From: Heterobilharzia americana
Lineage: Eukaryota; Platyhelminthes; Trematoda; Strigeidida; Schistosomatidae
Direction of reading: 5' to 3'
Length of the DNA: 64,000 bases
Assembly: GCA_944470555.2 (NCBI GenBank)
Contig: OX104129.1
Location: 83,784,820 to 83,848,819, forward strand
Shown here: positions 23,915 to 35,900 of the stretch, piece after piece
Layout: the number at the start of each line of letters is the position of its first letter
Position numbering within the stretch: the stretch's first letter is position 1
Notes under the pieces: generated by a model
Told to the model about the DNA's origin: nothing
Databases searched by the model: none
Seen by the model: the letters and a program-made list of their open reading frames with translations, nothing else
Translations under genes and position numbers: made by a program

Positions 23915-26900
23915 AGCCTGACTTCTGCATTACTGACATAGTGGCACCAAGACACACAAACTATGCTATGAAGGCAACAGTGGGCAAACACTTGAAACCT
24001 TCTCATATCATCTACTTTTAATGGCTCTATTTCACTGTCAAATAATATAAAACAGAGTGAACTGAAGCGCAGTACTCTCGACCCTTAGTCGATAAATGAA
24101 TATTGTTAGGTATGCCTATTATCCTTATATTCCATACTTACCATCTAAACTCCTTTCTTTCACGCTCGCTGGTCACAATTCACTTAACCTACTAGCGTTC
24201 TGATTGGCATCTGTCTCCTTAAATGTATTAATTACACCTTACCATTCATGGTTGTTGCAAACTCTATAAATAGGGTCCATACTGCAAATCACTTGGATTG
24301 AAATATTTTCAATCTTCATCTCTCAATTGTTCATTCTTTTAACTCTGCATCGTAAAAGATGTACAGGCGGTGACATAATTGATTTAAGTTGGAAAAAGTC
24401 AATCAAGAATTTTGTATTCGTGTAGAGATTTCGTCGGCCACTGACCCGCCCATTAGGACTGATCCTACTTTCAAGGTAAGTTTTGTGTTCAACGCACTCA
24501 ACCATTTCATTGCCAATTGATAGTCAGGGCACCGGTAAAGACCAGTCCTGGAGTAAAAATTTGCATTTCGGTGGCGAGAATCGCATCCCAAACATTCTCA
24601 AATCATCGTTCATGGTGTTCAGTAGACTCTGGATCTTGTCAAGGTCTTCACACAACAGGACTATGTCATCTGGGCATTCTAGGTCTACCACGCAGTTTCT
24701 TGTTATTACGTCAATCCCTGTAAAGTCAATCGACGAAAGGGAGACTTCTACAAAAGTGTCTATGACAAAATAGAATAGGGACGAAGGGATTGGACATCCT
24801 TGACGGACACCACTCGGTGTAAACAGGTCACCAAAGGCTCTAACACGTCTACGGGTATTCGAGTAAAGATCTTTTTACAGAGTGGTGTACTTATTCGACA
24901 CCCTTTTTAATTAGAGACATCGCTATAAGACCTCTCGATAGACGGAGTCGAATACCATCCAGAAATACAGCCAGTGTGGAGCGTCGATAAGTGTGTCCGT
25001 GTTGTATAACCTTACAGAGGGTGAATATCCAATCGATACACCCACGGCGAGATCTGAAGCCTATGTGACTTTCTCAGGCTTGCTGTTCCCGAACTTCACT
25101 CAGATGCCTGATGATTATAGAACCTAGAATCTTAGATAATCATAGGAGGACTTCTCGTCTTTCTTGAAGACTGGGACAATCAGTAATTGTGACCAGTCAG
25201 AGAGGTTCATGTCTCACTCACACATACTAGTTAACACCAGTCAATGTGATCAATAGACGTCTACCACCATCCTTGGAAACCTCTGAAATTAGTCCGTCTG
25301 CCCCAAGCTACTTTGTCTTGTTTCAGGTTATCTGCAGCCTTCTCGACTTCTGCAAGTGTTGGGGATTCTATCTGAATATTCAATTTAGGATCCGACAGGA
25401 CAAAGGGAAACGAAATAATAGCTGGAGGCCAGCCAACCTGTTCCTCGAGGTGTTCCACCCATCGTTCCAATCGTCGGAGTTGACAGTGAATCAGACTTAT
25501 CCTTCTCCGCTATAGTGTCACTAATCACTGACATTTTCGCTCCAGTTTCCTTGATAAGTCTAAATAACCGCCTACTGTTAACTGTCGACATTGACTTTTC
25601 TATCTCTTTCTTCGCTAGTCACCACTGTTCGCAATCATTGCGTAAGCCTTTTGTCAGTGTATATTTAAGTTGTTTCCACTCCTCATTGAGGTCGGAACAT
25701 ACTGGGATGCATCCATTAACTCAGAGGCTGCTGAGATCCACTGGCACCTTTTAACTACTCTCTAAGAATCGGCTGCAGTACTCATTGCTGTCTTTACAGT
25801 GAACTGAAGATGGCTACAGTGCTGTTGTTGTTATCTATCTAGCCAGCTTCCCACTAAAAGCAGCCTTATTACTTTCACTGTCATCGAGCCGGACTCGCAA
25901 TGTTCTTCCTCCTGTAGTTTTCCGAAGTCCATTTAGGCGTCGGCGTATACGCACCCAAACCACCACGTGGTCGTTGTGCAAGCACCTGCTCCAGAAGGAG
26001 TGACAGTCTTCCACCAACTTTCATCAACAATAACTGACAGCAATATGATCTGTTTCTGTTCACTACTCAGTTGAGCTCAGTGCACGCCACGTCACACAAC
26101 ACCTCTATGTCTATAGTGTGTGCTAGCTAAAAATAAATGGTTGTCTGGGGACAGTTATCGGAGTCTATCGCCACTATCTTTTTGTCCTCCTGGAATTCCG
26201 AAATTGCCTTTCCACCTGACTTAGCCTGGCGTATTCACTTGTACATTGCAATCGCCTGCAATATCAACCATACCTGAGTGCTTGACTTTCAGCAGGAAGT
26301 TAAACAGTTTTCAGTAGAACTCATCCTTTACTTTTCCGGACTGCAGTCAGCAAGTCCTTTAGCAGAGATTACAAAAAGACAGCGGCAAGTTTTTCTGTCC
26401 CATTTTTCCTACCTATGCCATTCAGTTGAACAGAGCACCGGCAAATGTCAACTGGGATTCATTCGGGCAGTGTACTTTCTACCTTCACATTTAAGGCTAT
26501 TGGCACTCGAAAGGTGAATTCCGCAGATTCACCATAATGGCCGCATGAGTCTAAGTAAACAACCCCACTTGAGTCCTATATAAATGTTTCACAAACACAT
26601 GATAAATCCATAAACCGAGATGCTACAATTTCGCTTACTGGCCTATTTGACTGAAGGTGTCAACATCGGAAGCCCTAGTGTGTACATTGGAGCGCGGTTT
26701 CAGGAGACCGATGATGCGGTTTATTGAACTAATATCGTTTTCAGGAGTTCCAAAACTGGAAAAAATATAAGGTGATGTAGGATTATTGACAGAGACAAAG
26801 GAAGAATAGGTGAGGATGTGGACAGAGATCTCGGGAACTTTAATGCTGAAAGAGATGTGAAGGCGGTTGACACTTCCCAGCTACCACACAGTTGAATGAG

Positions 26901-27350
26901 ATTTCTTAAGGTGCCTGAAAAAGTTAGTGCAAGATCGCAGTGCCCAAAAAACATCTGCTTGAGTCCTACTTTTAAATCCGACTATGAAACCAGGTCACTG
27001 GCATCAGAATGACATGGGGTTTGGTACTTTTGGGGCCGACCTCTTCTGACCACCCTTTCTCATAGGGATGGCACATCAGCGTAGCGCTGCTGGTCATCTA
27101 CAGAAAACACCTTACTGCCGTGAAATCCATTAGTCAGTAGTTCGACCACTCTTGGACTCTCATCATAGCGTAGAAATTTACACTATAACGCTAACTGCCC
27201 TACCACTATTCAACTTATCTTCTTGGTATTGTAGGGCTTCCAAAGAACAATCGTTCTGCCAGCATAGCTCCTCGGGTCATTATGATATGCGAGCACGATC
27301 ACCACGTCAAGGTGGCAGCTATCGCTTGGGTTTGGCAAGAGTAAATCGTA
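23915..27350 (-). mobile_element. CR1-like LINE, nearly full length but decayed
   Basis: Minus strand in order from right: a 5' block at 27015-27350 (also at 58010-58350), an endonuclease region about 25600-26500, an RT start with IQIESPTLAEVEKAADNLKQDK (25261-25470), and RT to C-terminus down to 24300 (MVECVEHKTYLESRISPNGR). Similar to the copy at 37374-38580 in the last 500 bp. Many stops. Confidence 0.75.
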
Positions 27351-27884
27351 CCATTCCTGTAAATTATGGTAAACCATTCTACTGGTCGATTCTCCGCTTA
27401 TCTCACGTTAATATTAAAGTAGCACCCTGCATTTTTTCAAACTATCAATTTACACTACTTACTAACAGTTAGTAGTGAAATTCACCATCCCCGACACTGT
27501 TAAGATTCTATTTTCTTCAAAAATTAACATTCTAGGTTATTTCTGTGATGCTATATCTTTCTTTGAATAACTTTATCTTACGCCTCTTGATAGTAACCCT
27601 GTGAATCTGCACACTTTCCACTATTTAATTAGTGGGAAAAGAAAGACATGTGCAGAATAAAATGAGATCATTTTATTTCATAGCCTTTCATCAGCATTGT
27701 TCAAATTTGTCAAGGATATTAGATGTATTACTTCCTACTATGGTTTGATTTGGACAACTCTGCTGTTTATTTTGACGGACCTTTTGTATCGGGCTTTCGA
27801 CAGAGATAAAAGTCTACAAACACCTCACAACTTGAGTTTTGCAATACATTAGTTAGAATTTGAAACAATCAGTCCCTTTTATGA
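27351..27884. other. No recognisable gene
   Basis: No recognised feature. Confidence 0.5.
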
Positions 27885-29160
27885 ATTTGGAAGACGTAGA
27901 TTATCTGAACAATGTGTGATGCATTAGCGCTATACATTCCAAACAATCTGATCACACGTTTACTTGTTAAGGCATTATATATGAAAACTGGAAGTGGGGG
28001 AAGGATAAATATGACATAAAGGAATTCAATAATAAGAAAGATAATGAGAGGAATAAAAGATAAGACTTGAAGACAATCTTGGTAGTACGATAAAATAAGC
28101 ATTACCAAGGTAGGCTTAATGTAAGGACAAACTGTTTTCGCACATACAATGATGGGCTAAATTTATTTATGGCTAGCGCCTCAACAAACTTAAGTATACG
28201 CCCCTGACAGTTGCTATACAAAATTGTAAAGGCTGTTTTAATATCAATCCAGTGACCTCTTATGAATGATATGTTTTGTAATGGATGCGGATGATGGTTG
28301 TCTGCCATCTGCGCTTATCAATGTATGTGAATCCAGCTGCTTTCGTAGCCATTTTTGAACATGTTCCCCTACCCTCAAGTGCATATCACGATTAGTCCTC
28401 CCTATGTATGTTTGTCCACACACACATGTAAATTTATAAACGCAGTGGGATGTGACGCAATCGTTTATACAGCATTGAGGTTAAGGTTGCAGCAATTGTT
28501 TGGTTTTCTCAACTATGACAAGCTTAGCTGCATAGTACGTTTTGCTAACAGCAGACCTTAACCTTCGTTTTAATATTATGATGTTAGATCCTCCTTTGTA
28601 TGGTAACGCCTTTCTTCAGAACGGAGTACAGATCAGATTTGAATCCTTGCTGATTTTTGCAGCGGTTAGTATTTTGACATCATCCATTGAGTCTTCCGTA
28701 CAAATACACTGGATCCTTTTAAATAGGCAAGTTAGCAAACCTCACTTGTATTGGGTTGGACAAAAGCTATGGAAACTTAAATACTGACCTGTCCAAGTAG
28801 GTTTCCTGTAGATCGACTGTTTTATTGAACCATCATTTCTGCGACTTAGGAGTATATCCAAGAATGGCAGACGGTTTTCTTTTTCTTCTTCACTTGTCAG
28901 GCTTATGTTGTTTTGTACGTTGTTAAGTCTTTCTAACAAACATGTTGCATCTTCATGCTTATCACATATGACGATTATATCATCGACATATCTTTTATAG
29001 AGAGTAACTTTATTGATGAAATCGCCGGTCAAGCCTTCAGTGTGTGACATGTAAATATCAACTAGCAATGGTCCTTAGGGACTTCCAATGGCTACACCAT
29101 CTATTTGTCAAAAATGTTCACCTTCAAATGTGAAAAAAAAACTTTATCAGTACACAATAA
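27885..29160 (-). mobile_element. Penelope-like element, RT palm to GIY-YIG
   Basis: Minus frame 28742-29068 contains LYKRYVDDIIVICDKHEDAT (catalytic YVDD) and IYRKPTWTGQYLSFHSFCP. Farther on, a frame keeps KFTCVCGQTYIGRTNRDMH, a good GIY-YIG motif, and the end has VRKQFVLTLSLPW. Frames are broken between these. Confidence 0.85.
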
Positions 29161-30179
29161 CAACAGCTCTCTCAAACACGTTAAGGGGATAGGGAAAGAA
29201 GGATTATATTAGTTAAAAATCTTATGTATTCGATTTTACGCACAAAACGAGTGGTTGATTAATTTATCGATGAATAACATGATCAGTTTGATTTCGAATT
29301 TCTGGAAAGAAATTCACCAATCATATATGAGGATATGAACCTGTTCCTCGATTATATTTAAAAATCTCCGATTCAGTGACAATGTAATCAGTCTTACGCC
29401 ACAGACTGATGTATTATGCAACTAAGGTTCACTTGAGAAATGCTACTCAAACAAAAGACAAGCCATATAGTCCTACTTAATCCGAACGTCTTGAAAATCA
29501 GCTGTTCCTGTGGAAAAAAGCGGAAGTATTCTGCTTAGATGGTTCATTCAACAATCTGTTGTTTTCGATATAAAATCAATATGAAGCTCAATTTTAGCCT
29601 ATATGGCAAACAGTAACCATGAGACAAGCAAGACCAAAGTCATCAGTATAACCCTTCTCATACTAGTGACTGTGGACTTTCGATGCAGATGGTGCGTGCA
29701 ACCCCAACTTCCACCCTGGCTACGTGAGTTTTGACAGAAAAATTAACCCTGGGTTGTTTAATGGTGAAGTTTTCGTCGTCTTTCTAGACACTAACTTCAA
29801 TATGAAGTGAGCTGTCAATATCTCTCCGTGAGTGATTTAGTACCTTGACCTGACCAACTGATTTGCGATTGGTTGTTTCTTTTTGACTGTTGTGTCATTG
29901 ACTGACTCTACAGATTTTTCTGTTACCACTGTTCCTCTGCTTCATCTCTGACCTTTCTATCGTTTATCATTTTTCTTATCGGTTGGTAGATTGGGTCTAT
30001 GTCTATACATCTATTGATTGCTGACTGACTGATGTGAATGTCAAGCTTCTAGGAATTCTCTCATATTCCTTGTCTTTCCTCTCTCCGTCCAAAATTTCTA
30101 CATTGTCGAAATTGATTAGCCATTTGTACAATAATAATCCCTTCACTACTCTCCTCGATCAGCAAATATATAGACAAAA
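29161..30179. other. No recognisable gene
   Basis: About 1 kb between two oppositely oriented Penelope fragments; no domain or repeat recognised. Confidence 0.5.
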
Positions 30180-31435
30180 TTAGTTATCGTTTGCAAGATA
30201 GGAAGCCGTTTCTAGGTGAGTCAAATCGGTTTAATTTAATGCCAAAAACTAGTAACCCCAGTAGAACGTATGGTACTATTAAGATTTACAAGTCAGGATA
30301 TCCAATCAGGCTTGTAGTAAATTTTGGTGCTAGGTCCAATAAGAAATTATTCGAAATCTCGACTTATTAACTCTTATGACTTAAAGTATAGATTAGACGA
30401 CGTAACTAGCCTTTACACAAATATACCGATTGACATGGTTCTACAGGCAGTTAGAAATGGGCTTAAAGATGACAAAGAACTCACGCATCGAACTAAGGTG
30501 CCGATCGAAGAAATTATACTAGGAGTAAGATTGTGCCTAACATCTACACTTTTTAAGTTTCAAAATAAAATATACAGACAAACTGAAGGGGTTGTCATGG
30601 GATCACCATTATCTCCTATTGGTGCAGACATATTTTTAGAAAGTTGGGTACGGATGGCCTTTCAAACATTGACGCCTACTCCAAAGATATGATTCCGATA
30701 CGTACATCATACGTTTACAGTACTGACATAAGAACACACTAATAGGTTCTTGGCACATATAAATTCAGTAGTGAATGCAATCCAATTTACCTGTGACTTA
30801 GAAAGTGAAGATGAGCTAGCAATGTTGGATTGCAGGATTAAACGAACACAAGAAGGAAATCTAGAGAAAAGTGTCTATAGGAAACCTACGCAATCGAATG
30901 AGTACTCAGACTTCCAATCATCCCACCCCATTTCAGTTAAAGTAGGCCTAGTTAAATGCTTAAGTGATACAGCGAAAAAGGTTACTAGAAGATCAGAAAA
31001 TCTGCGACAAGAGATTAGACACATCGAGAATACCCTACGTCTCAATAATTACCAACCTACATTCATCAATAAATTCATGAGAAGTCGAAAAAAAACATTC
31101 ATAGTGGTGGTAGTATTAGTAATACAGATGTTATGAATAACAATTCCGCTACTAATGGTAATAATGGTGACAGAGTTAAGAGAGAATTCAAAGCCTCTGT
31201 TGTGTCACCATACAAGGAAGACACCTCAGAAACATTATGAAGAATTCTCAATAAGGTTGGTCGGGATTTGGGTGGCATTTAAACCAAAAAAACTCGCTTA
31301 GAAACATGCTTTGTAGGTGGGAAGATACTATTGTTCCAATAATGCTAAATAACTTCGTTTACCAGATCTCTTGCGACGATTACAATGTCAAAGTAGTTGA
31401 CCTAGGTCAATGAGCATAGCAGAGCACAAAATGGT
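30180..31435 (+). mobile_element. Penelope-like element, second subfamily
   Basis: Frame 30324-30692 carries LDDVTSLYTNIPIDMVLQAV and QTEGVVMGSPLSPIGADIFL; frame 30750-31136 carries HINSVVNAIQFTCDLESEDE, YRKPTQSNEYSDFQSSHPIS and LRLNNYQPTFINKFMRSRKK. Together these give RT fingers to thumb, with a frameshift around the YVDD site (FRYVHHTF here, catalytic Asp pair lost). The endonuclease end is decayed. Confidence 0.87.
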
Positions 31436-31832
31436 GAGATTCAGTATAGCGTGGTTAAGATGAGGATAATGTGTGTGGGCATACATCTGCACCACTGACA
31501 TCGCTTCTCAGCCATGTCATCACCTAGAGTCAGTCTCCAACCACTGGTTCCTCTTGTCCCACCGACTCCAACCACCTAGTCTGCATCGCCCCATATGGCT
31601 CAAACCAACAGTCAAACACTTCATACATTGGTGCCATGTTTAGTCTGGCCACCTCGGACCTTTTTCCAACCTGGACTCACCTCAGCCAACATTGTGTGAC
31701 GAGGTAATCGGCTACTAGACACACGTAGCACATGTCGAAGGTGACCACCTCGGTCGATGAAGGTTCATAACCTCGCCAACTGATTTACCTCTACTTCCTA
31801 AAACTCTATTGATCTTAGGTAGGAATTCATCA
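31423..31832 (-). mobile_element. CR1-like LINE, 3' end fragment
   Basis: Very similar to 37520-37925 (ACAAAATGGTGAGATTCAGT start). It is the 3' coding tail of the element family on the minus strand. Confidence 0.75.
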
Positions 31833-31859
31833 TGCAGTGACATAAGTTGGATGAACATT

Positions 31860-32085
31860 GAAAATCTAGGGGCACTGGACAGTTGTTTCATCCCACTAGT
31901 ATGCGTCTCCTAGGCAGTGCGTACCCATGAACCCCGCCAGGGTAACACATGCTGACCACAGAACCTGAAGGTACTGGTTTCAATCGCTGGCCAGTGTGCA
32001 CTGCTAAGGAGTCCCATACTTGTGGGATGAAACAGCTCCCTAGTCTTCCTTCATGGTGAATTCCAACTTAAAAACAGACAGATAT
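31860..32085. mobile_element. Two head-to-head type B hammerhead SINE pieces
   Basis: 31862-31945 is the minus-oriented ribozyme block (GATGAAACAACTGTCCAGTGC; CTGAGGA damaged to CCTAGGAGA). 31950-32085 is plus-oriented (GTGCACTGCTAAGGAGTCCC, GATGAAACAG; catalytic G changed to A). Both look inactive. Confidence 0.65.
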
Positions 32086-32334
32086 TTATAAAATCCATTC
32101 AAACTGCTGATAAATTTATGAAAATAACGAGCCTCTATAATAACTTGAAATTATCCATAAGACAAAACAAGGGAATAATCGAAAACAACAAGTAAATCAT
32201 TGTCATCAATAACTGCAAAAAAATGTGAATAAACATACAAAAACATATTTCAACAAACATGGCAAGAAATAATCTTCCAAAACGATGAACATACAACACA
32301 TACTTCGGCTCTCATGATTATTGTTTTTATCATT

Positions 32335-32771
32335 ATAAACAGTAGTAGTAGTGGTAGTATTGGTTGTAGTAGTGGAGTGAGTAGTAGTAGTAGTAGTGTG
32401 AGTAGTAATAGTGGTGGTAGTAGTGTGAGTAGTAGTAGTAGTAGTAGTGGAGTGAGTAGTAGTAGCGGTGGTGTGAGTAGTAATAGTAGTGTGAGTAGTA
32501 GTATCGGTAGTAGTAGCGGAGTGAGTGGTAGTAGTACTAGTAGTGGTATTGGTAGTAGTAGTGGAGTGAGTAGTAATAGTAGTGGTAGTAGTGTGAGTAG
32601 TAGTAGTAGTAGTAGTGTGAGTAGTAATAGTAGTGGTAGTAGTGTGAGTAGTAGTAGTGTTGGTAGTAGTAGTAGCGGAGTGAGTAGTATCAGTAGTGGT
32701 GGTAGTAATAGTAGTAGTAGCGGAGTGAGTAGTAGTAGTACTAGTAGTGGTAGTAATGATAATAATAATAA

Positions 32772-32803
<32 letters not shown>

Positions 32804-32820
32804 ATAGTGTGCTAGCATAA
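32335..32820. repeat. Imperfect (AGT)n trinucleotide repeat
   Basis: About 485 bp of AGT units with GGT, GAG and AAT variants. It keeps a Ser/Gly frame open on plus (32314-32820), which I do not treat as a gene. On the minus strand it begins 13 nt beyond the LIN9 stop, so it probably lies in the LIN9 3' UTR or just past it. Confidence 0.95.
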
Positions 32821-32832
32821 GTAATATCTTTT

Positions 32833-32947
32833 TTACAAGTATTGAAAATGATTTGGATGAGTGTACAAAAAGGAATTCAAATTACTCATTGTACATAAAC
32901 CGCTGAGAGTATGATGCATTGAAATTTCTATACTATTTTCAAATGCT
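32833..32947 (-). CDS. lin9: lin9 exon 12 (C-terminus and stop)
   Basis: 115 nt: one base completes the split Gln, then 37 codons and TAA. Contains AFENSIEISMHHTLSGLCTM and SNLNSFL, which align with the C-terminal family segment QNNVEIHVAHIQSGLSQMGNL. The acceptor follows a T/C-rich tract (ATACTTTCAG). It lies 5.7 kb from exon 11, across Penelope and CR1-like debris. The stop is 13 nt from an (ACT)n tract in the presumed 3' UTR. Confidence 0.88.
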
Positions 32948-35900
32948 CTGAAAGTATAATTGAAGAAAAGAAAAGAGATTAAAAATCAGTTAATATTTGT
33001 TTTTAACTACTCCTTAACACCATCATATACTTTCAAGGTCATGAAATATTTTCCCAATTCCTCCTCCCAAAAGAACATGAATAGTTAGGGAAATATTCAT
33101 ATTATGTATAGTAATGATGGGCAGTGTCTAACAGTGGAATCCAAGGTGCGCATTTCGTCCTATTTGGGACTCATCAGCTGCTACTCACTATCCATCATTA
33201 CTACCATTAGAGCACCGGTAATATCAAGGCATCCGCACATGAACCTATATACTAACAGAGACTGATCAATGCAGTCCAATCAATGACAATGTCATAATTC
33301 CATATTAGATTTGTTTGTTTGATTGATAACACACAGTAAGTGATACAGTATTATTTACTTAATGACGACGTTATGAATACTACTTATCACTGCTTATAGT
33401 CATATCAATGTGTAATCATACAGCACTTTCAATAGTTGATTCTATATAGTTATATCCCTTTATATGAGTGTTGTTTTTATTGGTAGCAAAATTTTCCATA
33501 TCTCTGGTGTAGGTGTTGCATCATTTCTATTACACATGTGTTGGTTGGATGTTGATTCGATGAATAAAGATTCACTCATCAATCTCTTCCTTTCACTCCA
33601 CCTAATTATATTGAACTTGAGTACAGTGGTACTATCCCGCTTCACCCTATTGTGCGATTGTGTGTGTTAATGTATGCATTGCCAGAGTTGGAGTCATTTT
33701 TTCTAGATTATTGATTTCGTTGGGTTCTATCATCCCAGATTTAGCTGATTCCGATCGGTTAGTTTGACCTATGTACTTGATTAGGTCATTTTGATTAATT
33801 GGTTCTATCGGATCCTTAAGACAACCGATAGAGGTTATCATTTCTTTGTCCAGTGTTTTATACGTTGTACTCAGTTCCTCTTTTCGTTGTTCTCATCTCT
33901 CCACCACACTGGTTTATCTTCTGCTTTACCATCTCCCTCTCTTCTATCAGCTTCCATATGTCTATCGAGATCCATTCCTTGTTTTGTCTTGTTTCCTCTT
34001 CCTTTGTAATACGGTTTTTTTTCCACATGTCGTTCAGTGTCAGATACTCGAAGTCAACAATTGATCCTAATATTCTGTCAAAGTGCCACTGCACACACTA
34101 ATATAGATGTAAAACTTCGGCACTGTAGTAGAATTTAATTCCATATTAGATTTGTTTATTTGATTCATAACCCAGAGTGATACAGTATGATGTATATGAT
34201 GACGTTCCAAGCATAAATTATCATCGCTCATCACCATATCAATGTAATCATACACCACTCTCGACATCTGATTTCCATAGTCCTGTCACCTCACAATCTT
34301 TCGTTTTATTGGTGACAAAATTCTCCGTATCTCTGGTATATATGTTGCGACATTCCTGTTACATGTCTTCCACGGGCGTCGATTCGATGAACAAAGATTC
34401 AGTGATCAATCTTTTACTCTTACTCCACCTAATTATATTGCACTGAAGTACAGTGGTTTCACACACCACCCTATTGTGCTGTAGTGTGTTAATGCAGGCA
34501 TAGCAATAGCCGAGTGCTTTCCTACATTATTGATCTTATTTAGGTCTGTTACTTTATATTTAGCTAAATTCCCATTTTCGGCTATTCTAACTGACCCCGA
34601 TCAACTAGTTTGACCTATGTACTTGACCCCACTCACAGTCATTACATGGAATTTAATAGATTAGATTATTTTGCATAAGCCGACAAAAATTATCTCTAAG
34701 TGAGTTTGTAGGTCTTCGAATGCCACCCTAATTTCAGCTCTGTTGAGGATTCTACGTAAAGTTTCTGAGGTACCTTCCTTATAGGGTAACATAATGGAGG
34801 CTATGTACTCCATTTTTCTCGTGTTGTCGTTACTAGACGCACTTATGTGATTATTATTTTTCCATTTTTTCTGTGTCTATAAGAATTTTTTTAATAAACT
34901 GCGGAGGATGATTATTAACTATTAGCGCTTCTTTTACGGGTTTCAATTCCTTGTTTAGGTTCTTGCTATGACTAGTCAGTTTTCTAGCTGTATCATTTAG
35001 ACATTTGATTGATCCTGCCTTAACTGACTGACATTGGATGGGATGATCTGAAGTCTAGATACCTGTTACAGTGTGTCAGTATCTCGTAGACAGTAGTACC
35101 GAAGCCACCATCTGTTCTTCGTTTTATTCTGCAATCTAACATAGGTAATTCTCCTTGTTCATTTTCTAGCTCCTCGTTAGTGAATTGGGTTGCGCCTACT
35201 ACGAGTTTATATGTGTGAGGAAATTGTCGATATGTTCCGATTTCAACGCAGTAGTGAATGTGTCATCCACATATTGCCACCATATTTTTGGTGTAGCACT
35301 AAACGTTTGTAAAGCCATGTTTTCCCAACTATCCATAAATATATCTGCTACTATTGGGGATATTGGCGATCCCATTGCTACTCCTTCTGTTTGTCTGTAT
35401 ATTTTATTCTAAAACTTGAGTTTGACTAATATTGAGTTCAAGATCCCTCATAATTAGTTATCCAATGACTAACTGAAGTTCAAAAATAGCAAGCCTGAGA
35501 AAACGAGACAGGTTCTTGACCTAAGTCTCGGGGATGCATTGACGAGATTTTCACCCTCCTACAGATTCTGGAACACAGACACATTTGCCATATTTCTTGA
35601 CCTGAGGGTGGTGTTTGACTCAGTCGATTATGAGGTGTTGTGACAGTCTCTGATTGTGAAGCGAATACCTAGGAAGTATATATACCGGTAATTGAACCCC
35701 TCTACTCGAACTCATGCAGTCGTGTCACCCACTTATGGAGAGTTGTTATCTAAATTGACGACAACTAGTTTGTGATGTCAGCCAATGATGCCCACTAGTT
35801 ACCGTTCCAAATTAACTTCATCATAGATGCAGTTCACCTAGTTGACTTGGAATATGAAGACCATATTGTCCTGAAAGGTGAAAAAGCTAACAAAATGTAA

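Noticed and set aside
32314..32820. 168-codon Ser-rich plus-strand frame
   Set aside because: Direct translation of an (AGT)n repeat with no independent coding evidence; antisense to the LIN9 3' region.
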